From the NCBI GenBank assembly GCA_041617635.1, contig JBFJOO010000008.1, forward strand, positions 1 through 64,000: a stretch of DNA of 64,000 nucleotides. Direction: 5' to 3'. The notes below the pieces were generated by a model. That model had not been told where the DNA came from and did not search any database. It was given only the letters and a program-made list of their open reading frames with translations. Position 1 is the stretch's first letter. Every line of letters starts with the position of its first letter. A program made the translations under genes and the position numbers. The DNA is from JAABRB01 sp041617635. GTDB taxonomy: Bacteria > Pseudomonadota > Gammaproteobacteria > Burkholderiales > SG8-39. Shown here piece by piece: positions 54,057 to 63,929 of the stretch.

Positions 54057-54326
54057 CTATTCGCCTTCGCCGAACTTGTTGTTGATCAGATTCGCGAGCT
54101 CGGTGAGCGCGGCGTCCGCATCCGCGCCGGTCGCCTCGATCTCGACGCGGCTGCCCTTGCCGGCCGCAAGCATCATCACGCCCATGATGCTCTTCGCGTT
54201 CACCCTGCGACCGTTGCGCGACATCCACACATCGGACGCGAACCGACTCGCCGTCTGGGTGAGCTTTGCCGAGGCGCGGGCGTGCAGGCCGAGCTTGTTT
54301 TGGATCTCGAGATCAAGCCGCGGCAT
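54057..54326 (-). CDS. ptsH: HPr phosphocarrier protein
   Basis: An 89-aa HPr. His15 in LGLHARASAKL is the phosphate carrier; Ser46 in AKSIMGVMML is at the regulatory HPr-kinase site. It receives phosphate from enzyme I and passes it to the EIIA encoded next, whose stop its start overlaps by 14 bp. Confidence 0.96.
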   Translation of the reverse strand: MPRLDLEIQNKLGLHARASAKLTQTASRFASDVWMSRNGRRVNAKSIMGVMMLAAGKGSRVEIEATGADADAALTELANLINNKFGEGE

Positions 54327-54720
54327 CCAACTGTCCCTTGCCGAGGCGCGCCACGCCTTCGAACCCGCCGCTCGAAGCCTTGCCCACGACCGTTGCGAGG
54401 GGCTCGTCGCGATAGGTGAGCGCGCGCACCAGCATCGGCAGACTCACTCCCGCCAGGCCCTCGACCCGCCCCGGTTTGAGGAGCCGCGTGGCGAGGTTCG
54501 CGGGCGTGGCCCCCAGAATGTCGCTCAGGACCAGCACACCCGCGCCCTTGTCCAGGCCCGCGATCAGTGCCTCCGCCTGGGGCAGCAACGCGTCGGGATC
54601 ATCGTGAACGGTGACTCCGAGCTGCGCGACTGCGACCGGGCGCTTGCCGAGCACGTGGCTCGCGCAGCGGATGAGCGCCTCGCCGAAGGTTCCGTGGGCG
54701 ACGATCAGAATCCCGACCAT
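54313..54720 (-). CDS. PTS EIIA component, mannose family
   Basis: A 135-aa EIIA-Man-type domain. The phosphohistidine is His9 in ILIVAHGTFGEAL; SDILGATPANLA is also typical. As a single-domain protein without EIIB/C partners it probably has a regulatory role, as for similar orphan EIIA proteins in betaproteobacteria. It forms a row with ptsH and ptsI, and gshB lies 102 bp upstream. Confidence 0.92.
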   Translation of the reverse strand: MVGILIVAHGTFGEALIRCASHVLGKRPVAVAQLGVTVHDDPDALLPQAEALIAGLDKGAGVLVLSDILGATPANLATRLLKPGRVEGLAGVSLPMLVRALTYRDEPLATVVGKASSGGFEGVARLGKGQLDAAA

Positions 54721-54822
54721 ACGTGAGCCCTAACCGGGTGTTGAACCAAGCACCTTTCGGACCTGCTAACTGCTAGAACGTTCAAAACTAACCCTTTTTT
54801 GCCGCCCTGTGAAGGGCCGTGC

Positions 54823-55776
54823 CTAGCGCGTGTTCTTCGCGACCACGGCCTCCAGGGCGTCGACGAACATTCCTGGAACGTCGAACCCGGTTTGATCGGT
54901 GATCTCGCGGAAGCACGTCGGGCTGGTGACGTTGACCTCGGTCAGGAAGTCGCCGATCACGTCCAGACCCACGAGCAACAACCCGCGGCTGGCAAGCACG
55001 GGACCGATGGTGTTCGCGATCTCGAGGTCGCGGCCGGAAAGCGGCCGCGCCACGCCGGTGCCGCCGACCGCGAGGTTGCCGCGCGTCTCGCCCGGCTTCG
55101 GGATGCGCGCGAGGGAAAACGGCACGGGCTTTCCCGCGATCAGCAGGATCCGCTTGTCGCCGTCGCGGATCTCGGGAATGTAGCGCTGGGCCATCACCGA
55201 CCGCTTCCCATGCGCGGTGATGGTCTCGACGATCACGTAGCGGTTCGGATCGACATCGGTGACGCGGAACACCGACTCGCCACCCATGCCGTCGAGCGGT
55301 TTCACGACGACGTCGCCGTGCGCCTCGATAAACGCGTGAATCTGGCCGGCGAGGCGGGTCACGAGCGTGGGCACGCAGAACTGCGGAAACTCGGTGACGG
55401 CGAGCTTCTCGCTGTGATCGCGGATCGCGCGCGGATCGTTGAAGACGCGCGCGCCGTCACGCACCGCCTGCTCGAGCAGCCAGGTGCTCGCCACGTACTC
55501 GGCATCGAAGGGCGGATCCTTGCGCATCAGCACCGCATCGAACTCGGCGAGCGGCGTCTCGCGCGGCAGATCGATGTGGTACCAGCGCTCCTTCTCGCCG
55601 GTCAGGGTGAGCCTCGCGTTCTCGCCCACCACCGTGCCGCCCTTCCACATCAGGCTTTCCTGGAGCATGAAATAGAGCTCGTGGCCGCGGCGTGCCGCCT
55701 CCGCCATCATGGCGAAGGTGGTGTCCTTATAGGTCTTTATCGCGGGCAGAGGATCGAGGATGACGCCGAGTCTCAT
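54823..55776 (-). CDS. gshB: Glutathione synthetase
   Basis: A 317-aa ATP-grasp ligase joining gamma-glutamylcysteine and glycine. MRLGVILDPLPAIKTYKDTTFAMM at the N terminus, VVKPLDGMGGESVFRV (ATP-binding), GDKRILLIAGKPVPFSLAR, and the C-terminal DFLTEVNVTSPTCFREI are diagnostic. The length is normal. It heads the gshB-EIIA-ptsH-ptsI order known from betaproteobacteria. Confidence 0.97.
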   Translation of the reverse strand: MRLGVILDPLPAIKTYKDTTFAMMAEAARRGHELYFMLQESLMWKGGTVVGENARLTLTGEKERWYHIDLPRETPLAEFDAVLMRKDPPFDAEYVASTWLLEQAVRDGARVFNDPRAIRDHSEKLAVTEFPQFCVPTLVTRLAGQIHAFIEAHGDVVVKPLDGMGGESVFRVTDVDPNRYVIVETITAHGKRSVMAQRYIPEIRDGDKRILLIAGKPVPFSLARIPKPGETRGNLAVGGTGVARPLSGRDLEIANTIGPVLASRGLLLVGLDVIGDFLTEVNVTSPTCFREITDQTGFDVPGMFVDALEAVVAKNTR

Positions 55777-55843
55777 CCGGTACCTTCAGAAATCACGCGG
55801 GAATGCGCGCCAAGGATACGCCCGCGGGAAGCCGCCTTCCAGC

Positions 55844-57121
55844 TCAGAAGAGCAAGTTTGGCAGGAAGAGCGAGATCTGCGGGATGTAGGTGACGAGCAC
55901 GAGGAAGACGACGAGCACCGACAGCCACGGGAGCGCTGCCCGAACCACTTCCAGTATTGTCATCTTGGTTATGCCCGCGGTCACGAACAGGTTCAGCCCA
56001 ACCGGCGGGGTCACCATGCCGATCTCGAGGTTCACCACCATGATGATGCCGAGGTGCACCGGGTCGATGCCGAGCTGCATCGCGATCGGGAACAGGATGG
56101 GCGCGAGGATCAGGATGATCCCGGTCGGCTCCATGAAGTTGCCCGCGATGAGCAGCAGGACGTTCACGACGATCAGGAACGCCCATGAGGGCATACCCCA
56201 CGCCAGGATCTGCTCGGCAATCGTCTGCGGGATGCGCTCCGTCGTGAGCACATGCGCGAAGAGCAGGGCGTTGGCGATGATGAACATCAGCATCACCGTC
56301 ACCTTCCCCGCATCGACGAGGACCCTGGGGACGTCGCGCATGCCGATGTCACGATAGACGAACACCGCGATTAAGAACGCGTACACCGCCGATACCGCGG
56401 CCGCCTCGGTCGGCGTGAAGATGCCCCCGTAGATCCCGCCCAGGATGATCACGATCAGCAGTAGCCCCCAGAGCGAGTCCCGGCCAGCGACCAGCACTTC
56501 GCGCAGCGGCGCGCGCGGCTGGGGCTGGAGGTTCAGGACGCGGGCGCGAATGTAAATCGCGACCATCAGCATCAGGCCGAGCACGATGCCGGGAATCACG
56601 CCCGCCATGAAGAGCTTCCCGACCGACGTCTCGGTTGCCGCCCCGTACACCACCATCACGATCGAGGGCGGAATCAGGATGCCGAGGGTGCCGGCGTTGC
56701 ATATGACGCCCGCGGCGAAAGGCTTCGGATAGCCCGCGCGGACCATCCCGGCGATGACGATCGAGCCAACCGCCACGACCGTCGCCGGCGAAGAACCCGA
56801 CACCGCGGCGAACAGCATGCAGGCGAGCACCGACGCGATGGCGAGGCCGCCGCGCAGGTGGCCAACGCAGTCGATCGCGAACCGGATCATGCGGCGCGCC
56901 ACGCCGCCGGTGGTCATGAACGCGCCGGCGAGGATGAAGTAGGGAATCGCGAGGAGGGTGAAGTGCTCGGAGGTCTCGAAGAGCTTCAGCGACAGCGAGG
57001 CGAGCGAGTCCTGGCCGAAGAACAGGATCGTGAGGAGGGACGAGAGGCCGAGCGCGACCGCGATCGGCATCCCGATGACCATGAAACCGAACAGCAGGAC
57101 GAACAGAAAGGCGATGGTCAC
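55844..57121 (-). CDS. dctM: TRAP transporter large permease, DctM type (system 3)
   Basis: A 425-aa membrane protein with about twelve helices. GMPIAVALGLSSLLTILFFG, FAAVSGSSPATVVAVGSIVIAGM, GTLGILIPPSIVMVVYG and MVTPPVGLNLFVTAG are family signatures. The start overlaps the dctQ stop by 4 bp. It has its own dctQ and dctP, making the third complete TRAP system of the window. Confidence 0.94.
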   Translation of the reverse strand: MTIAFLFVLLFGFMVIGMPIAVALGLSSLLTILFFGQDSLASLSLKLFETSEHFTLLAIPYFILAGAFMTTGGVARRMIRFAIDCVGHLRGGLAIASVLACMLFAAVSGSSPATVVAVGSIVIAGMVRAGYPKPFAAGVICNAGTLGILIPPSIVMVVYGAATETSVGKLFMAGVIPGIVLGLMLMVAIYIRARVLNLQPQPRAPLREVLVAGRDSLWGLLLIVIILGGIYGGIFTPTEAAAVSAVYAFLIAVFVYRDIGMRDVPRVLVDAGKVTVMLMFIIANALLFAHVLTTERIPQTIAEQILAWGMPSWAFLIVVNVLLLIAGNFMEPTGIILILAPILFPIAMQLGIDPVHLGIIMVVNLEIGMVTPPVGLNLFVTAGITKMTILEVVRAALPWLSVLVVFLVLVTYIPQISLFLPNLLF

Positions 57122-57675
57122 CGCTTCGTCTCCGCCCCGGACCCGCTTTCCGGCTCCTCGACCCGGTGCTTGAGCGCGTCGGCGGCCTCGTCACCGAGCA
57201 GGCGCGCCTCCTTGCCGGTCACGATCCGGTAGAGCACCTCCGCGAAGCGGTAGGCAAGCAAACCGAAACCGATGGGCAGCACGAGTCGCGGCACCCATTG
57301 CGGAATCGGGATGTCCTGCGCCAGGATCCCGATCTCGTACATCTTCGCGACGTACGTCCAGCCGCCGATGAAGACGATCACGGCATAGACGATGCAAAGA
57401 ATGGCCGCGGCGGCGCCCACGATCTGCGCCGTACGCGGCTTCAACACCTTCACTAGCGCGTCCACGCCGATGTGCGAGCCGACCCGCACGCCGTAGGACA
57501 TGCCGAGGAAGATCATCCAGGCGAAGAGGAACGTGACGAGTTCCAGCGCCCAGACGAAGCTGTAATTGAAGACATACCGGGCGACCACCTGCGAAAAGGA
57601 GATCAGCGTCATGACCGCCAGGAGGAAGGCGATGATGCCCTCCTCGAGGCGTCCGAACCAATCTCCCAGGCGCAC
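57118..57675 (-). CDS. dctQ: TRAP transporter small permease, DctQ type (system 3)
   Basis: A 185-aa protein with four membrane helices (about 14-34, 48-66, 90-112, 132-152) and a charged C-terminal tail. The VVARYVFNYSFVWALELVTFLFAWM segment is typical of DctQ of C4-dicarboxylate systems. It overlaps dctM by 4 bp and is 45 bp from dctP. Confidence 0.93.
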   Translation of the reverse strand: MRLGDWFGRLEEGIIAFLLAVMTLISFSQVVARYVFNYSFVWALELVTFLFAWMIFLGMSYGVRVGSHIGVDALVKVLKPRTAQIVGAAAAILCIVYAVIVFIGGWTYVAKMYEIGILAQDIPIPQWVPRLVLPIGFGLLAYRFAEVLYRIVTGKEARLLGDEAADALKHRVEEPESGSGAETKR

Positions 57676-57720
57676 CTGCCCGCTCCGGAGTCCGGTGTCT
57701 ACTTGCGGACTGCTACGCTG

Positions 57721-58707
57721 TCACTCGCCGGCTTTCAGCGCGGATTGAATCAGTTCGGTGCCGATGCCCGACTCGAACTTCTTCCACACCGGCTGCATCG
57801 CTTTCTGCCACTCGGCGAGGTCCTGCTTGCTGAGCTTCTGGATCTTCGCCTTGCCTGCTTCCTCGATCTTCTTCTTGTCCGCCTCGTTGAGCTCGAGTGC
57901 AAGCTTGTTGGAGTAGGCGGTCGCCTCCTTCATGGCCTCGGCGAGGCCGGCGCGAACATCGGGAGGCAGACCGTCCCACCACTTGGCGTTCGTGACCACC
58001 ATGTACTCGATGAGTCCGTGGTTGGTCTCGGCGATGGTCTTCTGCACCTCGAAGAATTTCTGCGAGAAGATGTTCGACCACGTGTTTTCCTGCCCGTCCA
58101 CGACGCCGGTCTGGAGCGCCTGGTAGACCTCGCTGAAGGCCATCTTCTGCGGATTGGCTCCGACCGCGCGGAATTGCGCTTCGAGCACGTCGGACGACTG
58201 GATGCGGAACTTCAGGCCCTTGACGTCGGCGGGAACCGCCAGCTTGTCGCGATTGCTCGACAGCTGCTTCATTCCGTTGTGCCAGTACGCGAGTCCCTGG
58301 AGCCCCTTGCTCTTCATCGCGTTGAGCAACGCTTGGCCATCCGGACCTTCCTGAAACTTGTCCACGACCTCGATGCTCGGGAAGAGGAACGGCAGGTCGA
58401 AGACCTGCAGCTTCTTCGTGTAACGGTCGAACTTCGAGAGCGAGGGCGCGATGAGCTGCACGTCACCGAGCAGCAGCGCTTCCATCTCCTTCGCGTCGCC
58501 GAAGAGCTGTGAGCTCGGGAACACCTGCACGTCGACCTTGCCGGGAAGCTTCTTCTCGGCGAGTTCCTTGAACTTCAGGGCGCCCTGGCCTTTCGGTGTC
58601 TTCTCGGCCACGACGTGGCTGAACTTGATCACGATCGGCTGCTGAGCGAGCGCGATCGAAGACGCGCACAAGGCGAGCCCGGCAGCGATTGCGGTAAACC
58701 ATTTCAT
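57721..58707 (-). CDS. dctP: TRAP transporter substrate-binding protein, DctP type (system 3)
   Basis: A 328-aa periplasmic binding protein with signal peptide (about 1-20, ending SIALAQ). It is close to classical C4-dicarboxylate DctP: IKFSHVVAEKTPKGQGALKFK at the N terminus, the conserved Arg in GLKFRIQSSDVLEAQF, and SEVYQALQTGVVDGQENTWSN. GGAGGAGA lies at good distance before the ATG at 58707; the 20 extra codons open above are unlikely to be used. The ligand is likely succinate, malate, fumarate or similar. Confidence 0.93.
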   Translation of the reverse strand: MKWFTAIAAGLALCASSIALAQQPIVIKFSHVVAEKTPKGQGALKFKELAEKKLPGKVDVQVFPSSQLFGDAKEMEALLLGDVQLIAPSLSKFDRYTKKLQVFDLPFLFPSIEVVDKFQEGPDGQALLNAMKSKGLQGLAYWHNGMKQLSSNRDKLAVPADVKGLKFRIQSSDVLEAQFRAVGANPQKMAFSEVYQALQTGVVDGQENTWSNIFSQKFFEVQKTIAETNHGLIEYMVVTNAKWWDGLPPDVRAGLAEAMKEATAYSNKLALELNEADKKKIEEAGKAKIQKLSKQDLAEWQKAMQPVWKKFESGIGTELIQSALKAGE

Positions 58708-59017
58708 GTGAAATCTCCTCCAGCTAAGACGTAAAGTTACGACGACAGTTGCAGGCGACGAACGCACGGAACGTCGGTGAATCTAGGCCCACGCGGACCT
58801 CGTGCGGCGCAATTCCCGCACAGACTTCTATCGACCTATTAGCACCCGTCGTCCGCATCGTCCGAAGAGCGCGGCGAGGATTCGCAAGGAACCTACCGAT
58901 GTTCCCGGCCGATTAGTTTGCGGTAGATCAATTTCTGCGTGACTTGAAGGAATCTCACTCAAGTTGTCCGCTTGGGAAGTCCATCGTCAGGGCGACGGGC
59001 GAACGGTATGCAGGCGG
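58708..59017. other. Gene-free leader of TRAP system 3
   Basis: About 310 bp between the cytochrome gene and dctP, both leftward. It holds a hairpin, ACTTGA 58942-58947 with TCAAGT 58959-58964, which may end the cytochrome transcript, and TTGCGGTAGATCAA at 58918-58931, which resembles an FNR/ANR-type site with one good half. I see no clear -35/-10 pair. Confidence 0.4.
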
Positions 59018-60103
59018 CTATTTCGCCGCCGCCACCATGTAATCGACCGCGGCCTTGATGTCCGCGTCGGATAGCGCAACTTGCCCGCCCTTCGGCGGCA
59101 TGGCGCCCTTGCCCTTTATGGAGCTGGTGTAGAGGGTTTCGATGCCCTGCTTGATTCGCGTCGCCCAGACCGCCTTGTCGCCGAACTTGGGCGCGCCGGC
59201 CACGCCGGCTTGATGACAAGCGATGCAAGCCTTGTCATAGACCGCCTTGCCGTCGCCCTTGCTCGCCGCGCCGCCTGCAGAGGCAGGGGGCGCCGGCAGC
59301 GCCGGCGCCGACGCCGCGGGGACGATCTTCCCGCCTCCCGACTCGAACATGTAGAGAATCGCCTTCCTGACCTCTGGATCGGTGAGGTCGGCGAGGCCGC
59401 CGCGAGCGGGCATCCCGCCATGCCCGCGGATCGCGGACAGCGTCACGGCCTCGAGTCCGCGCGCGATGCGCTTCGACCATGCAGCCTTGTCGCCGATCTT
59501 CGGCGCGCCGCCCTCGCCGGTGAGGTGACAGGTGCCGCAGGTCCCCTGGACAATCTGCTCGCCGGAACGCTCGCGCTCGACCGCGCCCCGGGCTGCCGAC
59601 ACTGCGGCAGGCTTGGCCTCGGCCGCCGGTGCCGCGGGTTCGGGGAAACTGGCCCCTGCCGCGTTCGCCATGTAGATGACCGCGCGAGCGATCTCCAGGT
59701 CGGAGAGGTTCGGATTCCCGCCCCGCGGCGGCATGCCGCGAATGCCGCTGATCGCGACCTTGACCATTGCATCGAGTCCTTCGGCGATGTGCCCCGCCCA
59801 CGCGCGCTTGTCGCCGAACTTCGGTGCGTTGGCGACGCCGGTCTGGTGGCATGCCGCGCACGCGGATTTGTAGACTTCCTCGCCGGTCTGCGCCCCCGAT
59901 GCGGCAGCACTTTCGCCAGCCTGGACGGCGACGTCCGCAACCGGCTTGATGCGCGCCGCAACGGCCTCCGGCGCGAGCACCGCTGGATCCGGCGCCCGCG
60001 TGCTCATGACTGCCTTGGTGACGAGAATGATCAGCACCACCGGCACCAGGAACGAGAGGAAGAGAATGGTGGCGAGCTGCCGCGGAGTCTTGATGAATTT
60101 CAT
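59018..60103 (-). CDS. Triheme cytochrome c with three tandem c5-like domains
   Basis: A 361-aa protein anchored by an N-terminal membrane helix (about 11-32). Three similar cytochrome domains follow, with heme sites CAACH (82-86), CGTCH (189-193) and CIACH (293-297). Each has a likely axial Met about 40 residues on, in GMPPRGG (Met124), GGMPARGG (Met231) and AMPPKGG (Met335). Ala/Pro-rich linkers separate them. Domains 1 and 3 are the most alike. It should carry electrons in the periplasm. It stands alone, with tRNA-Arg divergent from it. Confidence 0.9.
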   Translation of the reverse strand: MKFIKTPRQLATILFLSFLVPVVLIILVTKAVMSTRAPDPAVLAPEAVAARIKPVADVAVQAGESAAASGAQTGEEVYKSACAACHQTGVANAPKFGDKRAWAGHIAEGLDAMVKVAISGIRGMPPRGGNPNLSDLEIARAVIYMANAAGASFPEPAAPAAEAKPAAVSAARGAVERERSGEQIVQGTCGTCHLTGEGGAPKIGDKAAWSKRIARGLEAVTLSAIRGHGGMPARGGLADLTDPEVRKAILYMFESGGGKIVPAASAPALPAPPASAGGAASKGDGKAVYDKACIACHQAGVAGAPKFGDKAVWATRIKQGIETLYTSSIKGKGAMPPKGGQVALSDADIKAAVDYMVAAAK

Positions 60104-60201
60104 TGGTTCTTCGGGTCGTGCGGCGTGGGCCGGAGGGGATTCGGGGAAATCGCGTAATTCACGCTCAGTGAATCGACGCGTGATCGCGGACGGAGCCCTG
60201 G

Positions 60202-60229
60202 ATTATAGCCGCAGGCCGCAGCCGGGCAA
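60202..60229 (-). promoter_or_regulatory. Putative promoter of the triheme cytochrome gene
   Basis: The minus strand shows TTGCCC (60229 to 60224), a 16-bp spacer and a perfect TATAAT (60207 to 60202), about 100 bp before the start codon. This is a match by eye. Confidence 0.45.
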
Positions 60230-60293
60230 AGCAGACACCTGCGCGAGGGTGCACGTGCGCCAGGGCCATGCGGTAGAATTCGCCGCGCCGCGA

Positions 60294-60369
60294 GCGCCCG
60301 TAGCTCAGGGGATAGAGTGTTGGCCTCCGAAGCCAAAGGTCGTGGGTTCGAATCCCTCCGGGCGCGCCA
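60294..60369 (+). tRNA. tRNA-Arg (anticodon CCG)
   Basis: A 76-nt tRNA with encoded CCA. The acceptor stem pairs GCGCCCG (60294-60300) with CGGGCGC (60359-60365), then discriminator G and CCA at 60367-60369. The D arm contains AGCTCAGGGGATAGAG; the anticodon stem TTGGC/GCCAA encloses CTCCGAA with anticodon CCG at 60327-60329; the T arm has GTTCGAATC. A TAGAAT box at 60274-60279 may be its -10 element. Confidence 0.97.
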
Positions 60370-60636
60370 GCATCCTTCGCATCTTAAGGCCGGTCGTCCG
60401 CATGAATAGCGGGCAGGCCGCGTGCCGGACGAAGGCTCGCAAGGGTGACACGCCTCGGCGCGCGCAGCGCGCCGGTGTGAATCGCGCGCCGGTAGCCCGA
60501 ACTGGCTAGGAAGTGCAGGGCGCTCAATAGCTCATTTGAGCCGAGCGCCTGCGCCGCACAGTGGGCAGACATTAAGAAGAAACCATAATAAAACAGTGAG
60601 TTGCTCAAGGTGGCTGGGTTATTAGCGGTGGAGATG
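60370..60636. other. Gene-free stretch between tRNA-Arg and the suf promoter
   Basis: No gene is evident. Two hairpins stand out: GGCGCGC-GCA-GCGCGCC at 60457-60473, and a two-part stem at 60517-60548 (AGG-CGCTC with GAGCGCCT outside, GCTC-ATTT-GAGC inside). The latter may end the tRNA transcript although no T-run follows. From about 60570 the sequence becomes AT-richer toward the suf promoter. Confidence 0.4.
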
Positions 60637-60661
60637 ATAGTTGACTGTTTTAGTCGGGAAC
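60637..60661 (+). promoter_or_regulatory. IscR type-1 binding site before iscR-suf
   Basis: The 25-bp site fits the E. coli type-1 IscR consensus at nearly every position: ATAGTTGACT on the left, a TTTT centre, AGTCGGG on the right; only two of the last three bases differ. It contains the -35 hexamer of the predicted promoter, as expected for autorepression by holo-IscR. Confidence 0.8.
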
Positions 60662-60669
60662 TTTATAGT
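60641..60669 (+). promoter_or_regulatory. Predicted sigma-70 promoter of the iscR-suf operon
   Basis: TTGACT at 60641-60646, a 17-bp spacer, and TATAGT at 60664-60669, some 146 bp before iscR. The -35 lies inside the first IscR site and the -10 overlaps the start of a second, weaker one. Confidence 0.7.
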
Positions 60670-60689
60670 TGACCGTGCCTCTCAGGAAT
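60665..60689 (+). promoter_or_regulatory. Second, partial IscR-like site
   Basis: ATAGTTGAC repeats 28 bp after the first site, but the right half (CTCAGGAAT) is a poor match; I count about 19 of 25 positions against the type-1 consensus. It overlaps the -10 box. Confidence 0.45.
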
Positions 60690-60814
60690 TGGGGAAAGGT
60701 TGCGAACCGAGGCCTTCCGGGCCTTTCGTCGACTGACAACCCTTCCGTAAACGCGACGTTTTCGGGCGATGCCGCCGGCGAGGCAAGTGCCCGGGACAAG
60801 AAAGGGACGAACCC

Positions 60815-61294
60815 ATGCGACTCACGACCAAGGGACGTTTTGCAGTCACTGCGATGGTTGACGTGGCCATGCACGCCACGCAATCGCCCGTGCCGCTCAC
60901 GGACATCTCCGCGCGCCAGGGCATATCGCTTTCGTATCTGGAGCAGCTTTTCAGCAAGCTGCGCCGCCGCGCGCTGGTGAAGAGCGCGCGCGGTCCGGGC
61001 GGCGGCTACCGCCTGGCACGGCCGATGAACGAGGTGACCGTCGCCGACATCATCATCGCCGTCGACGAGCCGATCGACGCGACGCAGTGCGGTGGCAAGG
61101 AGAACTGCCACGACGATCAGAAGTGCTTGACGCACGATCTCTGGGTGCGGCTGAACGACCAGATCTTCGAGTTCCTCCGCTCGGTGACGCTGGGCGAGCT
61201 CGTCGAGCAGCAGCGCGCGAGGCAGGCAAAGGTCGTCGAGCTCCGCGACCAGCGCATCGGGAAACGGTCGCAGTCCGAGCCCGTGGCGGCATGA
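60815..61294 (+). CDS. iscR: Fe-S cluster assembly regulator IscR
   Basis: A 159-aa Rrf2-family regulator. The winged helix covers about 1-70 (MRLTTKGRFAVTAMVDVA, SYLEQLFSKLRRRALVKS, GPGGGYRL). The [2Fe-2S] ligands Cys92, Cys98, Cys104 and His107 stand at exactly the E. coli IscR numbers. Holo-IscR should repress its own operon through the site at 60637. It leads a suf operon rather than isc; sufA follows after 34 bp. Confidence 0.95.
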   Translation: MRLTTKGRFAVTAMVDVAMHATQSPVPLTDISARQGISLSYLEQLFSKLRRRALVKSARGPGGGYRLARPMNEVTVADIIIAVDEPIDATQCGGKENCHDDQKCLTHDLWVRLNDQIFEFLRSVTLGELVEQQRARQAKVVELRDQRIGKRSQSEPVAA

Positions 61295-61328
61295 GCCCGG
61301 ACGGTATTTGCAGGTTGGGACGAAAAGC

Positions 61329-61655
61329 ATGGCAATCACGCTGACCGAAAGCGCCGCGCAGCACATCAAGGCCTCGCTCGCCAATCGCGGCAAGGGCCTG
61401 GGGCTGCGCGTGGGAATCAAGAAAGTGGGCTGCTCCGGCCTCGCCTACACGTTCGATTTTGCGGACGAGGTCGGCGCGAACGACCTCGAGTTCGAATCGC
61501 ACAGCACGAAGGTCGTCGTGGACAAGGGGTGCATCGGCTACCTTGACGGCTCGGTGCTCGATTTTCAGAAGAGCGGGTTCGGCGCCGCGTTCAAGTTCCG
61601 GAATCCGAACGCGAAGTCGGAATGCGGCTGCGGCGAGAGCTTCGGCGTCGAGTGA
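61329..61655 (+). CDS. sufA: A-type Fe-S carrier protein, SufA/ErpA-like
   Basis: A 108-aa A-type carrier. The three conserved cysteines are Cys35 (KKVGCSGLAY), Cys99 and Cys101 (SECGCGESF). It takes clusters from SufBCD to target proteins. The exact subtype (SufA, IscA or ErpA) cannot be told by eye; the name follows its place in the suf operon. The frame is open seven codons above the ATG used here. Confidence 0.88.
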   Translation: MAITLTESAAQHIKASLANRGKGLGLRVGIKKVGCSGLAYTFDFADEVGANDLEFESHSTKVVVDKGCIGYLDGSVLDFQKSGFGAAFKFRNPNAKSECGCGESFGVE

Positions 61656-61700
61656 GTTGGACCACGCGGTGCACAGGCAGAGTGAGCGAATGGTGAGCAA

Positions 61701-63136
<1,436 letters not shown>

Positions 63137-63140
<4 letters not shown>

Positions 63141-63922
63141 GAAATCCCGGCGGCAAGACGCTGCTCGAGGTGCGCGGCCTGAAGGCCACGGTGGCGGGCG
63201 TCGAGATCCTTAAGGGCATCGACCTCGCGGTCCACGCGGGCGAGGTTCACGCGATCATGGGGCCGAACGGCTCCGGCAAGAGCACGCTCGCCAAGGCGCT
63301 CGCGGGACACCCCGCGTACGAGGTGACGGGCGGCGAGGCGCGCCTCGACGGCCAGGACCTGTTCGGGCTCGCGCCCGAGGAGCGCGCTCGCGCGGGCCTG
63401 TTCCTGGGGTTCCAATACCCCGTCGAGGTGCCGGGCGTCACCAACGCGTCGTTCCTGCGGCTCGCCTACAACACGGCGCAGAGCGCGCGCGGCAAGGACG
63501 AGCTGGATCCGCTGGAGTTCGACGACTTCGTCCGCGAGAAGCTGAAGCTGCTCGAGATCGATCCGGCGTTTCTCGACCGGAGCGTCAACGACGGATTCTC
63601 CGGCGGCGAGAAGAAGCGGAACGAAATTCTGCAGATGGCGCTCCTCGAGCCGCGGCTCGCGATTCTCGACGAGACCGATTCGGGGCTCGACATCGATGCG
63701 CTGCGCGTCGTCGCCGGCGGCGTGAACACCCTGCATGCGCCGGACCGGGCGATCCTGCTCGTCACGCACTACCAGCGACTCCTCAACTTCATCGTTCCGG
63801 ACTTCGTGCACGTCATGGCCGGGGGCCGCATCATCAAGACCGGAGACAAGAGCCTGGCGCTCGAGCTCGAGAACCGCGGTTACGACTGGTTGCTCGAAAC
63901 GGGTCGCGCCGTGGCCGCCTGA
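63137..63922 (+). CDS. sufC: Fe-S cluster assembly ATPase SufC
   Basis: A 261-aa ABC-type ATPase. Walker A is GPNGSGKSTLAKAL, the signature is FSGGEKKRNEILQM and Walker B is LAILDETDSGLDIDAL, all in the SufC form. ATP hydrolysis drives rearrangement of SufBD. sufD follows after 7 bp. Confidence 0.97.
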
Positions 63923-63929
63923 GGGAGCC

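Noticed and set aside
52304..54085. A 593-codon plus-strand frame opposite ptsI.
   Set aside because: It is a shadow of the enzyme I gene, whose motifs and length are unmistakable.
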